A stretch of DNA of 15,196 nt from Alphaproteobacteria bacterium (GTDB lineage: Bacteria; Pseudomonadota; Alphaproteobacteria; Sphingomonadales; Emcibacteraceae): the NCBI GenBank assembly GCA_030432815.1, contig JAUILB010000032.1, positions 1 through 15,196 of the forward strand, read 5' to 3'. Position numbers and translations under genes: made by a program. Positions 1-7,185 of the stretch are shown here, piece by piece. The notes beneath the pieces were generated by a model. That model saw only the letters and a program-made list of their open reading frames with translations, made no database searches and was not told the DNA's origin. Position 1 is the stretch's first letter. Each line of letters opens with the position of its first letter.

Positions 1-237
1 CATCTGAATTTCTTCCAAAATCGCCGCCGCGCCGCCAAGGGGCATTCCCGCACCACCATATTCTTCGGGGATCAGGACAGATAAATATCCGGCTTTCGTA
101 AGCTCATCTACAAAATCAGCCGGATACGCCATGTCGCGGTCATGATCGCGCCAGTATTTTCCCGGGTATTTCCGGCACAGCTTTGCAAGCTCGTCCCTGA
201 TGTCCTGATATTTGTGATTTTTAAATAAACTCAACAT
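1..237 (-). CDS. acyl-CoA dehydrogenase, N-terminal part (runs off the window)
   Basis: Only the first 79 codons are present; the gene continues beyond base 1. The translation begins MLSLFKNHKYQD and carries a helical acyl-CoA dehydrogenase N-terminal region: DELAKLC near residue 12, a FVDELTKAGYL stretch, then LIPEEYGGAGMPLGGAAAILEEI near residues 56-78. The Pro-Glu-Glu-Tyr-Gly-Gly-x-Gly signature is typical of the family, in which FAD-dependent enzymes introduce an alpha-beta double bond into acyl-CoA thioesters in the cytoplasm. A GGGAG ribosome binding site lies just upstream of the ATG at 237. The gene is divergent from the lipoprotein gene at 431, with 193 bases between them. Substrate chain length cannot be judged from this fragment. 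Confidence 0.85.
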   Translation of the reverse strand, partial: MLSLFKNHKYQDIRDELAKLCRKYPGKYWRDHDRDMAYPADFVDELTKAGYLSVLIPEEYGGAGMPLGGAAAILEEIQM

Positions 238-381
238 TACACTCCCATTGCTCTCTAAGTATGAGTATGCACAACTTTTAAAATAGATAAAGATCGAAAA
301 TAGTCTCTATTATCTGCCATATTTTGGGCAATTTTCCCCATGACTATTCTTCTTGTTGTCGTTAAAGGCGAGTTTTACCTC

Positions 382-410
382 TTGTTAACCGCTATTTGCG
401 ACTGTATTAT
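382..410 (+). promoter_or_regulatory. predicted sigma70-type promoter of the first lipoprotein gene
   Basis: TTGTTA at 382-387 and TATTAT at 405-410 are separated by 17 bases, and the start codon follows at 431, giving a short leader. Part of this stretch (TTAACC, four bases, TTTGCG) recurs upstream of the paralogous gene at 2476. Assigned by motif only. Confidence 0.5.
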
Positions 411-430
411 TCACGTGTGGAGAATGTGTA

Positions 431-1072
431 ATGAGAACTGCCCTTATTATCATTATAATGCCCTTGGCATTCCTGTTTTCAGGGTGTGCCAAAATGATGA
501 ATGAAAATGAATGTGTTGCCGCCGATTGGCGGACCGTAGGATTTCTGGACGGCAGTGCCGGAAGAGCGCAAGGCTTTCTGGAACGCCGCACTGAAGCATG
601 CGCCGAGTATGGCGTTTCACCGGATCTGAATCTTTATTTTACCGGGCGTTCGCAAGGTCTTGAATCATTCTGCCAACCACGAAGCGGTTTTTATCTGGGC
701 TTAAGAAACACGAGTTATAACAATGTCTGTCCTGCGAATATGGAACAACCCTTCCTTGCCGCTTATCAGGATGGTGTGGGGTTACGCCGACATCAAAACC
801 GCGTCATTGAATTGGAAAGCGATATAGAGGCGGCCATTGACCATATGGATGAACTGGATGAAGAAATTGCCAAAGCAACTCGCGCAATTGCCGATCCGGA
901 AACCGCTGAACAGGACAGGCTAACGCTTGCAATTGAAATAAAGAATATGGCCGAAGAACGTGGCAATGTTGAAGCAACAATCCCTATCATGGAAGCCGAA
1001 CTGACAGCGGCCCAGGTCGCACTGGAAGATTACCGGGCAAGTATAGCAGGGAAATACCCCGGTACCGTTTAA
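431..1072 (+). CDS. DUF2799-like outer-membrane or periplasmic lipoprotein, copy 1
   Basis: This is a 213-residue lipoprotein precursor. A hydrophobic leader (residues 2-18) ends in a lipobox-like Phe-Ser-Gly-Cys, with Cys19 as the predicted lipidated residue; no Asp follows it at position +2, so outer-membrane sorting is plausible. The central part (about 27-115) matches the DUF2799 pattern: ADWRTVGFLDGSAGR, ACAEYGV, GRSQGL, FCQPRSGF, VCPANME and AYQDG, with several conserved cysteines. The C-terminal third (about 120-205) is rich in Glu, Ala and Leu heptads and is probably coiled coil. A GTGGAGA ribosome binding site precedes the ATG. It is a clear paralogue of the gene at 2476-3117. It converges with the peptidase gene, leaving only 4 bases between stop codons. 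The family has no established function. Confidence 0.85.
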   Translation: MRTALIIIIMPLAFLFSGCAKMMNENECVAADWRTVGFLDGSAGRAQGFLERRTEACAEYGVSPDLNLYFTGRSQGLESFCQPRSGFYLGLRNTSYNNVCPANMEQPFLAAYQDGVGLRRHQNRVIELESDIEAAIDHMDELDEEIAKATRAIADPETAEQDRLTLAIEIKNMAEERGNVEATIPIMEAELTAAQVALEDYRASIAGKYPGTV

Positions 1073-1076
1073 TAAG

Positions 1077-2333
1077 CTAATCTTTTGAAAAAAGGTATTT
1101 ATCTTCAAGCAATTTGAACTTTTCTTCTTGTATAAAGGAAATTGCCCGCTTCAAACGGCGCGGGAGACCTTCCTCCTTTTTGAATTCTGTTCGCATGATT
1201 AAGGCCAGATAATCATCAAGATTTTTGCTGCCATTTGTTGCTTCCTGTATCATCAAATCAAATGCGTTCCAAAATGCTGCCCCCTGAATATAAAAATTGC
1301 TGTAATATGTATAATCCTGCTGTTCATCGATGCGTTTCTGAATATCAACCAAGCCAGGTTGTCCGTCCATTGACGACGCATAAAGTTCATCGGCAATATC
1401 CCTGACCACCCGATTATCAGGATAAATGGTCAGGGCCGCTTTGCTTGCATAAAAATGTGCCAGGCTTTCACTTACCCATGTTATATGCGGCCGGGCAAGG
1501 GATAATTGATGAATTTGTTCATGGATTGCAATAATGATCGGAAAATAAACTTCCTTGCTTGTGGTGCTTACCGTATCAAAAATATAATTAACCATCATAG
1601 TTTTGTGACCTGCTGCCCCGCCAAGACTTTGATTTTGCCGTGTGATGCCAAGCAAAATCATCGTGATTTCCTGCGGCTCATTATTATCAAGCCCAATTAT
1701 GCTTGATAAATAATCAAGCGCTTTTACATGATCTTCGGGTTTTACGAATTTTGCGGTTAGTTCCGGATTATCCGATATATAATTAAGCTTTATTTTACCG
1801 TTGCTGAATCTTTCAACGGGCACATCGCCAACAGCGTAAAATCCAGGCGCCTGCCGTTCGGTTGGAATCTCCGTGCTAAAATTTGGTTGGTATGGAACAT
1901 TAAAATGCGCGTTTAATTCAACAGTTTCATTTTTTAATCTTAAAATTCCCGTTGGTGTTGAAAAAATCCACCATTTTCCTGTTTTACTGATGATCGTTTT
2001 CAGATCATATGCCGCAATACCATCTGTACCTTCGGCAGCAATATCAACGATCCATGAAACGGTAGCACACCCTGACGGCACAAACCATTCACCATTATCA
2101 TCCGCCGAAAGCATCATATTGCCACATGCTACATCACGAATCTGACTTTGCGATTGTAAAACAGTTGCACGTGAATAAAGCCGTACCGCCCCAGAATGGT
2201 TCGGTAATTCCATAATAACATTTGCGATCAGGGGATTTTCTTCATCAATATGAATATAATAATCCACCTGCTGTGCCTGTGAGGTTGAAAAAACCAGACA
2301 TCCTAAAACCGTTATGAATAAAAATAAACGCAT
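1077..2333 (-). CDS. secreted gluzincin-like metallopeptidase (M1/M61-like), putative
   Basis: The product has 418 residues. An N-terminal Sec signal peptide (about 1-20, hydrophobic core followed by TSQA and QQ) implies export. Residues 20-200 are beta-rich with no motif I recognise. The catalytic motif is HEQIH at 271-275, preceded by hydrophobic residues FPIIIAI, as in zincins. A downstream WVSES (286-290) places Glu289 as a candidate third zinc ligand, resembling the WxxE segment of M1 and M61 peptidases. The spacing from His275 to Glu289 is shorter than the 18 residues usual in M1, so subfamily assignment is open. The start at 2333 is chosen because the signal peptide begins there; a GGGTGG run abuts the ATG, so spacing to a ribosome binding site is poor. 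It lies between two lipoprotein paralogues on the opposite strand. Activity is inferred from the motif only. Confidence 0.65.
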   Translation of the reverse strand: MRLFLFITVLGCLVFSTSQAQQVDYYIHIDEENPLIANVIMELPNHSGAVRLYSRATVLQSQSQIRDVACGNMMLSADDNGEWFVPSGCATVSWIVDIAAEGTDGIAAYDLKTIISKTGKWWIFSTPTGILRLKNETVELNAHFNVPYQPNFSTEIPTERQAPGFYAVGDVPVERFSNGKIKLNYISDNPELTAKFVKPEDHVKALDYLSSIIGLDNNEPQEITMILLGITRQNQSLGGAAGHKTMMVNYIFDTVSTTSKEVYFPIIIAIHEQIHQLSLARPHITWVSESLAHFYASKAALTIYPDNRVVRDIADELYASSMDGQPGLVDIQKRIDEQQDYTYYSNFYIQGAAFWNAFDLMIQEATNGSKNLDDYLALIMRTEFKKEEGLPRRLKRAISFIQEEKFKLLEDKYLFSKD

Positions 2334-2430
2334 CCACCCAATTCTACTTTAGTGTGCCACAAAGCATATAAATATTTTAATAACCGGGCAATCCTTCATT
2401 TAAATGCTTGGTTTTAATCTTTACCGCTTA

Positions 2431-2446
2431 TTAACCAGGCTTTGCG
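2431..2446 (+). promoter_or_regulatory. upstream block shared with the other lipoprotein gene
   Basis: TTAACC, four variable bases and TTTGCG occur here and at 385-400, at 45 and 46 bases before the respective start codons. In copy 1 the block overlaps a good promoter. Here a -35-like TTATTA exists, but no good -10 follows at 17 bases. It could be a regulator site or a relic of duplication. Confidence 0.4.
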
Positions 2447-2475
2447 AAAATGACGCAAGAATGTGGAGATAAGTA

Positions 2476-3117
2476 ATGAGAATTACCCTTTTATTGGTGA
2501 TGCCGGTATTAATGCTACTTTCGGGATGCGGCGGCAAAATGATGAATGAAAATGAATGCATGGTCGCGGACTGGCGTACCATCGGTTATCAGGACGGTAG
2601 TGCCGGACGCCCAGAAGGCTACCTGGAAAAACGTGGTCAGGCATGTGCCGAATATGGTGTCGCCCCCGATATGGATCAGTACCTGCTTGGACGCAGCCAG
2701 GGTCTGATTGCATTTTGCCAGCCCAGGCGCGGATTTGATATCGGTAGCCGTGGCGGCAGATACGACTATGTATGCCCGTCAAATCTGGAAAGTAATTTCC
2801 TGAGCGCATATCAGGATGGCCGCGGACTTCTGGATAGACGTGTTTTACTGGGTGATTTTGAACGGGAGCACAGCGCAGCCCTCAACCGGCTGGATTATCT
2901 TGAAAAACAAATAGCCACGGATACGATCCGATTGGCAACTGATCCGCTCACCAGCGAGGAGCGTGTTGCCCTCGCCCTTAATGTCAAGGAAATGGCCGAA
3001 GAACGCGGCAGATTGCAGGAACGCCTGCCACAGATTGAAGTGGATATTGCCAATGCCCGCAATGATCTGGATATGTACACGGCAAGCATTGCCGGAAAAT
3101 ATCCCGGTGGCATTTAA
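2476..3117 (+). CDS. DUF2799-like lipoprotein, copy 2
   Basis: The 213-residue product has the same length and layout as the protein at 431-1072. A hydrophobic leader ends in a canonical lipobox Leu-Ser-Gly-Cys, with Cys18 predicted as the lipid attachment site. Mature residues include KMMNENEC, identical to copy 1, followed by ADWRTIGYQDGSAGR, ACAEYGV, GRSQGL, FCQPRRGF and YVCPSNLE, which fit DUF2799. The C-terminal 90 residues are Glu/Leu/Arg-rich and look like a coiled coil, ending in the shared IAGKYPG. A TGTGGAGA ribosome binding site precedes the ATG. A strong terminator follows the stop codon. Divergence is mostly in the leader and the coiled coil, so the conserved domain appears to be under selection in both copies. 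Function unknown. Confidence 0.85.
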   Translation: MRITLLLVMPVLMLLSGCGGKMMNENECMVADWRTIGYQDGSAGRPEGYLEKRGQACAEYGVAPDMDQYLLGRSQGLIAFCQPRRGFDIGSRGGRYDYVCPSNLESNFLSAYQDGRGLLDRRVLLGDFEREHSAALNRLDYLEKQIATDTIRLATDPLTSEERVALALNVKEMAEERGRLQERLPQIEVDIANARNDLDMYTASIAGKYPGGI

Positions 3118-3120
3118 ACC

Positions 3121-3154
3121 AAAACCCCGAAGTGAAAAACACTTCGGGGTTTTT
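3121..3154. terminator. strong bidirectional intrinsic terminator
   Basis: AAAACCCCGAAGTG (3121-3134) and CACTTCGGGGTTTT (3140-3153) form a perfect 14-bp stem with an AAAAA loop, followed by T residues on the plus strand. It lies between convergent genes: the lipoprotein ending at 3117 and the DsrE-like gene ending at 3185. It probably ends transcription from both sides. Confidence 0.9.
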
Positions 3155-3184
3155 AAGTACTTAGTCGCCAATGAAACGCTTATC

Positions 3185-3721
3185 CTACCACGGAATTAAC
3201 GCATAACCTTCCTTTTGCAGCATAGCGTGGGCTGTCATTGCTGAATGGGAAAATTTGATCCCGGGAAGAATATTTTCCCGTGTTACACCGCGAAAAGCCG
3301 CTGATTGTCCGCAAATATAAAATTCAACCCCTTCGGCAACAAGTGCGGCTATCACTTCTGCGTTGGCGTTCTTTTTTCCATCATGATGTTCAGCGTAATA
3401 ATCATCTTGCGTTACATCCAGTGATGTTGTGCCATGAACGACAATCGCGACTTTGATGTTTTCTTTCGGATGGCCCGCATCCACATGCATGTTTATAAAA
3501 CTCGCTGCACTAATGAAAGTACTGTTCACAGTGCCACTTTCTGCGCCGCGGTAAGTATCATACACAACTTTTAGAATGGTATCTTTAGGCACTTCCATAT
3601 TCGCGTTAACACGCGTGAAACTAGCAAAGTCAAAAACGGGGCCGCTTATTTGCTGAGCATGAAGCGCCGATATATTTAAAAATATGATGGCAGAAACAGC
3701 CAGCATCAACCTTTTGTACAT
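3185..3721 (-). CDS. exported DsrE/DsrF-like protein
   Basis: The product has 178 residues. Residues 1-22 form a Sec signal peptide ending ALHA before QQ, so the protein is predicted periplasmic. The remainder resembles the DsrE/DsrF-like fold: a beta strand ILKVVYDTY near 49-57, NIKVAIVVHG at 88-97, and a C-terminal segment GVEFYICGQSAAF with Cys137 at the position where sulfur-relay proteins carry a reactive Cys. Cytoplasmic DsrE and TusD proteins pass persulfide sulfur between partners; the exported single-domain versions have no settled function. An AAGGA ribosome binding site sits 8 bases before the start at 3721. It follows the M19 gene at 3765 by 43 bases on the same strand, so the two are probably co-transcribed and end at the terminator at 3121-3154. 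Confidence 0.75.
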   Translation of the reverse strand: MYKRLMLAVSAIIFLNISALHAQQISGPVFDFASFTRVNANMEVPKDTILKVVYDTYRGAESGTVNSTFISAASFINMHVDAGHPKENIKVAIVVHGTTSLDVTQDDYYAEHHDGKKNANAEVIAALVAEGVEFYICGQSAAFRGVTRENILPGIKFSHSAMTAHAMLQKEGYALIPW

Positions 3722-3764
3722 TCAAAATCCTTTATTCTTGATTTGCGGTACATTCAGAACTCAC

Positions 3765-4889
3765 CTATCCCAATATTTCCTTATAATAATTATAGATATT
3801 AAGACCTGTGATTTTTTCGGCGTCATCCTCGGACAGGCCACGTTCGATCAGCTTGTCCCATATCACTTCCATCCGACGCGGACTATTCAGTTCTTCAAAA
3901 TAAAGTGGAACACGGCGTATATCAAAGCGCTGTCCCTGCTCGCGCTGCATTTCTTCAAGATATTCCGGTGTCACGACCAGACGACGGTGATCACGGTCGG
4001 AACCGATACATACGTGATCAATACCCGCAACATTAACCGCATGCATCACATGATCGAAATAAAGATCAACCATCCCATATCGTTCAAGTGTCATAAATGT
4101 TCTTATTTGTGTGATCCCGGCAACCCCGCCCTTATTCGCAAGGTTTCTGAATACTTCATCAGGCATGCTTCGCGGGTCATCCTTAAGCGCGTCACATGCT
4201 GTATGCGAAATATGGATCGGACGCTCAGATATTTCAATTGCATCAAGGGTTGTTTGTTCATTGGCATGGCTTAAATCAATACACATGCCAATGTCATTCA
4301 GTTTTTCGATCAGTAGCGCACCAAAATCAGTGACCCCTGATCCATTCTTTTCCATACAACCAGAACCGGCATAATTCTGATAGTTATAGGTAAGCTGGCA
4401 TGATCGCTGCCCGATACCGTAAAACATATCCACATTATCAAGATCGCGCATAAAATGATCCGAATTCTGGGTCAGATAAAAAATTGACATTTTTCCTTCT
4501 GCGCGGGCCCTGTCAATATCAGCAGTCGTGGTGCCTTTAATATAATATTTTGATTTTTCCTCAATATGACGGTCAAACCACAGCATTTCATCACGCGCAG
4601 AGATAAACATATCTTCCACGGAAAGATTATCCTGACGCGGATTTCCACAAGTAACTGTAATAGAACGCATCCCGGCAGCAAGCATTTCTTCGATCAGCTC
4701 GTCCGTATATGTATCGCGAATTTCCCCCATCGCATCAATGACTAATGCGTTACGCTTCGGGTCCCATGGTTTACCCACAAGTGCCGGTGTAAAATTTGGA
4801 TCGTTTGCCTGTCCCATTGCAAATGCAGCAGGCATAGATGCCATGATCGGTAGAGCTGATGCCCCAACTAGAAAATCTCTTCTTTTCAT
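3765..4889 (-). CDS. Tat-exported M19 (membrane dipeptidase)-like protein, copy 1, with altered metal site
   Basis: The product has 374 residues. The start at 4889 is preferred over an in-frame ATG at 4943: GGGAG lies 6 bases upstream, the product then opens with the twin-arginine motif KRRDFLVGA, and the longer form would run through a terminator. The leader ends near AFA (22-24). The body fits family M19: LTYNYQN (166-172), IDLSH (204-208), SHTACDAL (228-235) and IGSDRDH (295-301). His208 and His229 correspond to the conserved His pair of renal dipeptidase. At the N-terminal strand, however, the metal ligands His-x-Asp are replaced: ALVIDAMGE (48-56) has Met54 and Glu56. M19 enzymes hydrolyse dipeptides, including some with D-residues, using two zinc ions; whether this copy does is uncertain. 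Probably an operon with the DsrE-like gene. Confidence 0.85.
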   Translation of the reverse strand: MKRRDFLVGASALPIMASMPAAFAMGQANDPNFTPALVGKPWDPKRNALVIDAMGEIRDTYTDELIEEMLAAGMRSITVTCGNPRQDNLSVEDMFISARDEMLWFDRHIEEKSKYYIKGTTTADIDRARAEGKMSIFYLTQNSDHFMRDLDNVDMFYGIGQRSCQLTYNYQNYAGSGCMEKNGSGVTDFGALLIEKLNDIGMCIDLSHANEQTTLDAIEISERPIHISHTACDALKDDPRSMPDEVFRNLANKGGVAGITQIRTFMTLERYGMVDLYFDHVMHAVNVAGIDHVCIGSDRDHRRLVVTPEYLEEMQREQGQRFDIRRVPLYFEELNSPRRMEVIWDKLIERGLSEDDAEKITGLNIYNYYKEILG

Positions 4890-4923
4890 TATTTTCTCCC
4901 TAAAAATTTTCAACACACTAGAA

Positions 4924-4960
4924 CAAAAAAAGACGTCCATCAAGGACGCCTTTTTGTTTT
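4924..4960 (-). terminator. intrinsic terminator between the MddA-like and M19 genes
   Basis: AAAAAGACGTCC (4927-4938) and GGACGCCTTTTT (4944-4955) pair over 12 positions with one mismatch. On the minus strand the stem is followed by T residues, so it ends the transcript of the gene stopping at 4978. Plus-strand T residues also follow. Only about 35 bases separate it from the next start codon at 4889. Confidence 0.8.
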
Positions 4961-4977
4961 TTATTTATTTTTATTTC

Positions 4978-5724
4978 CTATTTGGGCATTTTCATAAAAG
5001 GCAACAGCATAGGAATGCGCTGCATGTAGCTTTTATATTCCTCACCCAAATGATTTTCCAAATCTCGTTCTTCATGTGGTATGGCAATTAATATTTGCGC
5101 CGTCATTAACGATGCGAATAAAAAATGCCCAACTGACATAGTTGGCGTTGACCAAAAGGCAATGATAAAACCAAAATAAAGAGGATGCCGCACCAATTTG
5201 TAGAATAATGGCTGCACAAATTTTACATTTGGCATTTCAGCACCTTTTAGGTTGTTATAAATCTGTTGAAGGCCAAAAAGCTCAAAATGGTTAATCAGGA
5301 AGGTTGATATTAGAACAATTCCGAATCCCAAAAGTAACCCGGCCCAGAGTATTAGGATCCATGTGCTGTTATCTATCTGCCATACTATATCTGGCATAGG
5401 CTGCCAATATACATAAAGGGCTATCAAACATAAGCTGGACACCAGAACATATGTGCTACGTTCACTTGCCGCAGGGACAATTTTTGTCCACTGCTTTTTA
5501 AACCAAGGTCGCGCCATTATGCTGTGTGTTAGTGCAAATAATGAAATCAGACCGATATTGATCATAAGTGATGTTCCTATTGGCCCCGGCTGACCACTAT
5601 CAATCGTCTTTGTGACATATGGCAACATGTCAAAGTTGCCAACAAACGCAATTAAATACAAAAAGGTGACGAAAAATATGACATAGCTTATTATGCCATA
5701 TAAAAATATTAGAAATTTACCCAT
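4978..5724 (-). CDS. mddA: MddA-like methanethiol S-methyltransferase (isoprenylcysteine methyltransferase/NnrU-type membrane protein)
   Basis: The product has 248 residues and is an integral membrane protein with about five hydrophobic segments: 5-29, 50-68, 92-108, 122-145 and 183-214. Residues THSIMARPWFKKQW (66-79), ERSTYVLVSSL (88-98), RHPLYFGF (179-186), FWSTPTMSVGH (190-200) and HEERDLENHLGEEY (217-230) fit the isoprenylcysteine-methyltransferase-like fold, and most closely the MddA branch. MddA methylates methanethiol to dimethyl sulfide with S-adenosylmethionine. The C-terminal RHPLYxGF and EERDL motifs form the cofactor region in this superfamily. GGGGAG lies 7 bases before the start at 5724. 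It appears to be a single-gene unit between terminators at 5859-5887 and 4924-4960. Substrate is inferred from similarity; another small thiol or membrane substrate remains possible. Confidence 0.72.
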   Translation of the reverse strand: MGKFLIFLYGIISYVIFFVTFLYLIAFVGNFDMLPYVTKTIDSGQPGPIGTSLMINIGLISLFALTHSIMARPWFKKQWTKIVPAASERSTYVLVSSLCLIALYVYWQPMPDIVWQIDNSTWILILWAGLLLGFGIVLISTFLINHFELFGLQQIYNNLKGAEMPNVKFVQPLFYKLVRHPLYFGFIIAFWSTPTMSVGHFLFASLMTAQILIAIPHEERDLENHLGEEYKSYMQRIPMLLPFMKMPK

Positions 5725-5822
5725 TGATGCTCCCCTTCAATGAAAAATTGTTCCCAAAATTTAGATTGTAAAAGTTAAGTTTTTAAAAGTAGGCTATTGA
5801 TTTTTTTATTATTATTAAAAAA

Positions 5823-5851
5823 ATTCTATCAGAAGTTAGGGTTAAAAGCAA
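5823..5851 (-). promoter_or_regulatory. predicted promoter of the MddA-like gene
   Basis: Read on the minus strand, TTGCTT (5851-5846) and TAGAAT (5828-5823) are separated by 17 bases. The site lies just downstream of the preceding terminator and about 100 bases before the start codon at 5724, in an AT-rich gap where a promoter is needed. The rest of 5725-5822 holds no other recognisable element apart from the ribosome binding site. Confidence 0.45.
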
Positions 5852-5858
5852 ATTGATA

Positions 5859-5887
5859 TAAAAAAGGCGCCTCACCGGGCGCCTTTG
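5859..5887 (-). terminator. intrinsic terminator of the M19 copy 2 gene
   Basis: AAAGGCGCC (5863-5871) and GGCGCCTTT (5878-5886) form a perfect 9-bp stem with a 6-base loop. On the minus strand a run of T residues follows the GC-rich arm, so it terminates the gene ending at 5911. Confidence 0.88.
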
Positions 5888-5910
5888 AATTAAAGTCCAG
5901 TAAAGTTGCT

Positions 5911-6981
5911 CTATCCTATTATTTTCTCGTATAAATTATAAACGTTGATCCCCATCACTTTTTCGAGTTCACCTTCGGGTAAGCCTCGTGCTGCCAGGTT
6001 GTCCCATATCCATTCCATGCGCCGAGGACCGTTAAGGTCTTCAAAATAAAGCGGGTACTCAGCCGGGTCGATATGACCCTCTTCAGCGATCAGTTCCGCG
6101 ATATATTCCTCTGACATTGTCAGACGTCGATGATCCCGGTCTGAGCCGATACACACATGGTCAATGCCGCACACATTGATCGCATGCATGATATGATCGA
6201 TATAAATTTGGGTATTCTGATCCGTCGTGACAAAGGGCCGCATTTGTGTAATGCCAACCACGCCGCCTCTATCAGCCAAACGTTTAAGTATTGGATCCGG
6301 CACATTTCGCGGATGATCGTAAAGGCTCTTACAGCATGTGTGTGAAATGATGATAGGCTCTTTAGACGCATTGATTGTATCAAGCGTTGTCGCTTCATTG
6401 GAATGTGATGCATCAATAAGCATGCCGATGTCATTCATCTTTTCCACTAGTTCATGACCGAAAAGAGTTAGACCCGATCCATTTGGTTCTTCACAACCCG
6501 CCCCGGCCCAGTTTTGATGATTATAAGTGATCTGACTTGAACGAAGACCAAGATTATAAAAAATGTCCACATTATCCAGATCACGACGGAAATGGGTAGA
6601 ATTCTGTGTCAGATAAAATACCGCCATCTTATTTTCAGCGCGGGCCTGGGCAATATCTTTTACTGTTGTTGTGCGTATGTAATACTGGTTTTTGCGGTCA
6701 AGAAATTCGTTATATTTTAGTATCCATTCCATGGTCAGATCGTAAGCTTCCTGTTCCTGAACCTTGGGATCACAAAGTGTAATACATATGGCCCTCATAC
6801 CGGCAGCCAGCATTTCTTCAACCAGACTGTTTTCATAAACATCCCGAAGTTCCCCCATGGCATCAAATATAAGTGACTTTCCATTCCATGGATTACCCCT
6901 TGCTTCCGCCCATGAAATTTCAGGCAAACTTGCCATTAGCGGCAATGCGGTCGCGCCTGCCAAAAACTGTCTTCTGTCCAT
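5911..6981 (-). CDS. Tat-exported M19 (membrane dipeptidase)-like protein, copy 2, with altered metal site
   Basis: The product has 356 residues and is a close paralogue of the protein at 3765-4889. The start at 6981 is chosen because GGGAGAATAAA immediately precedes it and the protein then opens MDRRQFLAGA, a twin-arginine signal; an in-frame upstream extension to 7233 would overlap the divergent gene. Conserved M19 segments are ITYNHQN (151-157), MLIDASH (187-193), ISHTCCKSL (212-220) and CIGSDRDH (277-284), followed by a family-typical C-terminus (PLYFEDLNGPRRMEWIWDNL). His193 and His214 correspond to metal ligands of renal dipeptidase. As in copy 1, the N-terminal His-x-Asp is absent: LIFDAMGELRD has Met42 and Glu44. 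The active site is otherwise closely shared, including TQNSxHFxRDLDNVD. It is divergent from the first oxidase gene, with 204 bases between starts, suggesting joint regulation. Confidence 0.85.
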   Translation of the reverse strand: MDRRQFLAGATALPLMASLPEISWAEARGNPWNGKSLIFDAMGELRDVYENSLVEEMLAAGMRAICITLCDPKVQEQEAYDLTMEWILKYNEFLDRKNQYYIRTTTVKDIAQARAENKMAVFYLTQNSTHFRRDLDNVDIFYNLGLRSSQITYNHQNWAGAGCEEPNGSGLTLFGHELVEKMNDIGMLIDASHSNEATTLDTINASKEPIIISHTCCKSLYDHPRNVPDPILKRLADRGGVVGITQMRPFVTTDQNTQIYIDHIMHAINVCGIDHVCIGSDRDHRRLTMSEEYIAELIAEEGHIDPAEYPLYFEDLNGPRRMEWIWDNLAARGLPEGELEKVMGINVYNLYEKIIG

Positions 6982-7014
6982 TTTATTCTCCCTAAATATC
7001 TTTTTGTTGTAGTG

Positions 7015-7044
7015 ATCATAACAGCGTAAATCTTGAAATAACAA
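7015..7044 (-). promoter_or_regulatory. possible promoter of the M19 copy 2 gene
   Basis: Read on the minus strand, TTGTTA (7044-7039) and TATGAT (7020-7015) are 18 bases apart, with the start codon at 6981. Found by eye in the divergent intergenic region; no operator is evident. Confidence 0.35.
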
Positions 7045-7084
7045 GTCAAAATTGGTTACATATGTTCCAAAAACAATTAATCGT

Positions 7085-7113
7085 TTGACACATGCCATTG
7101 GTATATTGTTATT
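7085..7113 (+). promoter_or_regulatory. possible promoter of the first oxidase gene
   Basis: A perfect -35 hexamer TTGACA lies at 7085-7090. The best -10 candidates 16-17 bases later (around 7107-7113) are weak, and better TA-rich hexamers occur at non-standard spacing (7113-7120). A ribosome binding site GGAG precedes the ATG at 7186. The -35 is convincing, the exact -10 is not. Confidence 0.4.
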
Positions 7114-7185
7114 ATATAACCTTAAATAACTATAAGAATAAATAAAGCACTTCACAAAAGATATCTTTGGATTGGAGCACACAAA

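Noticed and set aside
362..2436. TTAA-containing motifs upstream of the lipoprotein genes as CtrA sites
   Set aside because: The TTAA-N7-TTAA spacing is not met in either copy.
491..2558. Identical 23-base stretch in both lipoprotein genes (491-513 and 2536-2558) as a possible DNA repeat element
   Set aside because: It encodes the shared KMMNENE segment of paralogous proteins, so gene duplication and protein conservation explain it.
3684..4274. 196-codon plus-strand reading frame opposite the first M19 gene
   Set aside because: It is antisense to a well-supported gene, has no recognisable domain and low-complexity composition.
4890..4943. N-terminal extension of M19 copy 1 to an ATG at 4943
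   Set aside because: It would run through the terminator hairpin and bury the twin-arginine signal; the ATG at 4889 has a good ribosome binding site.
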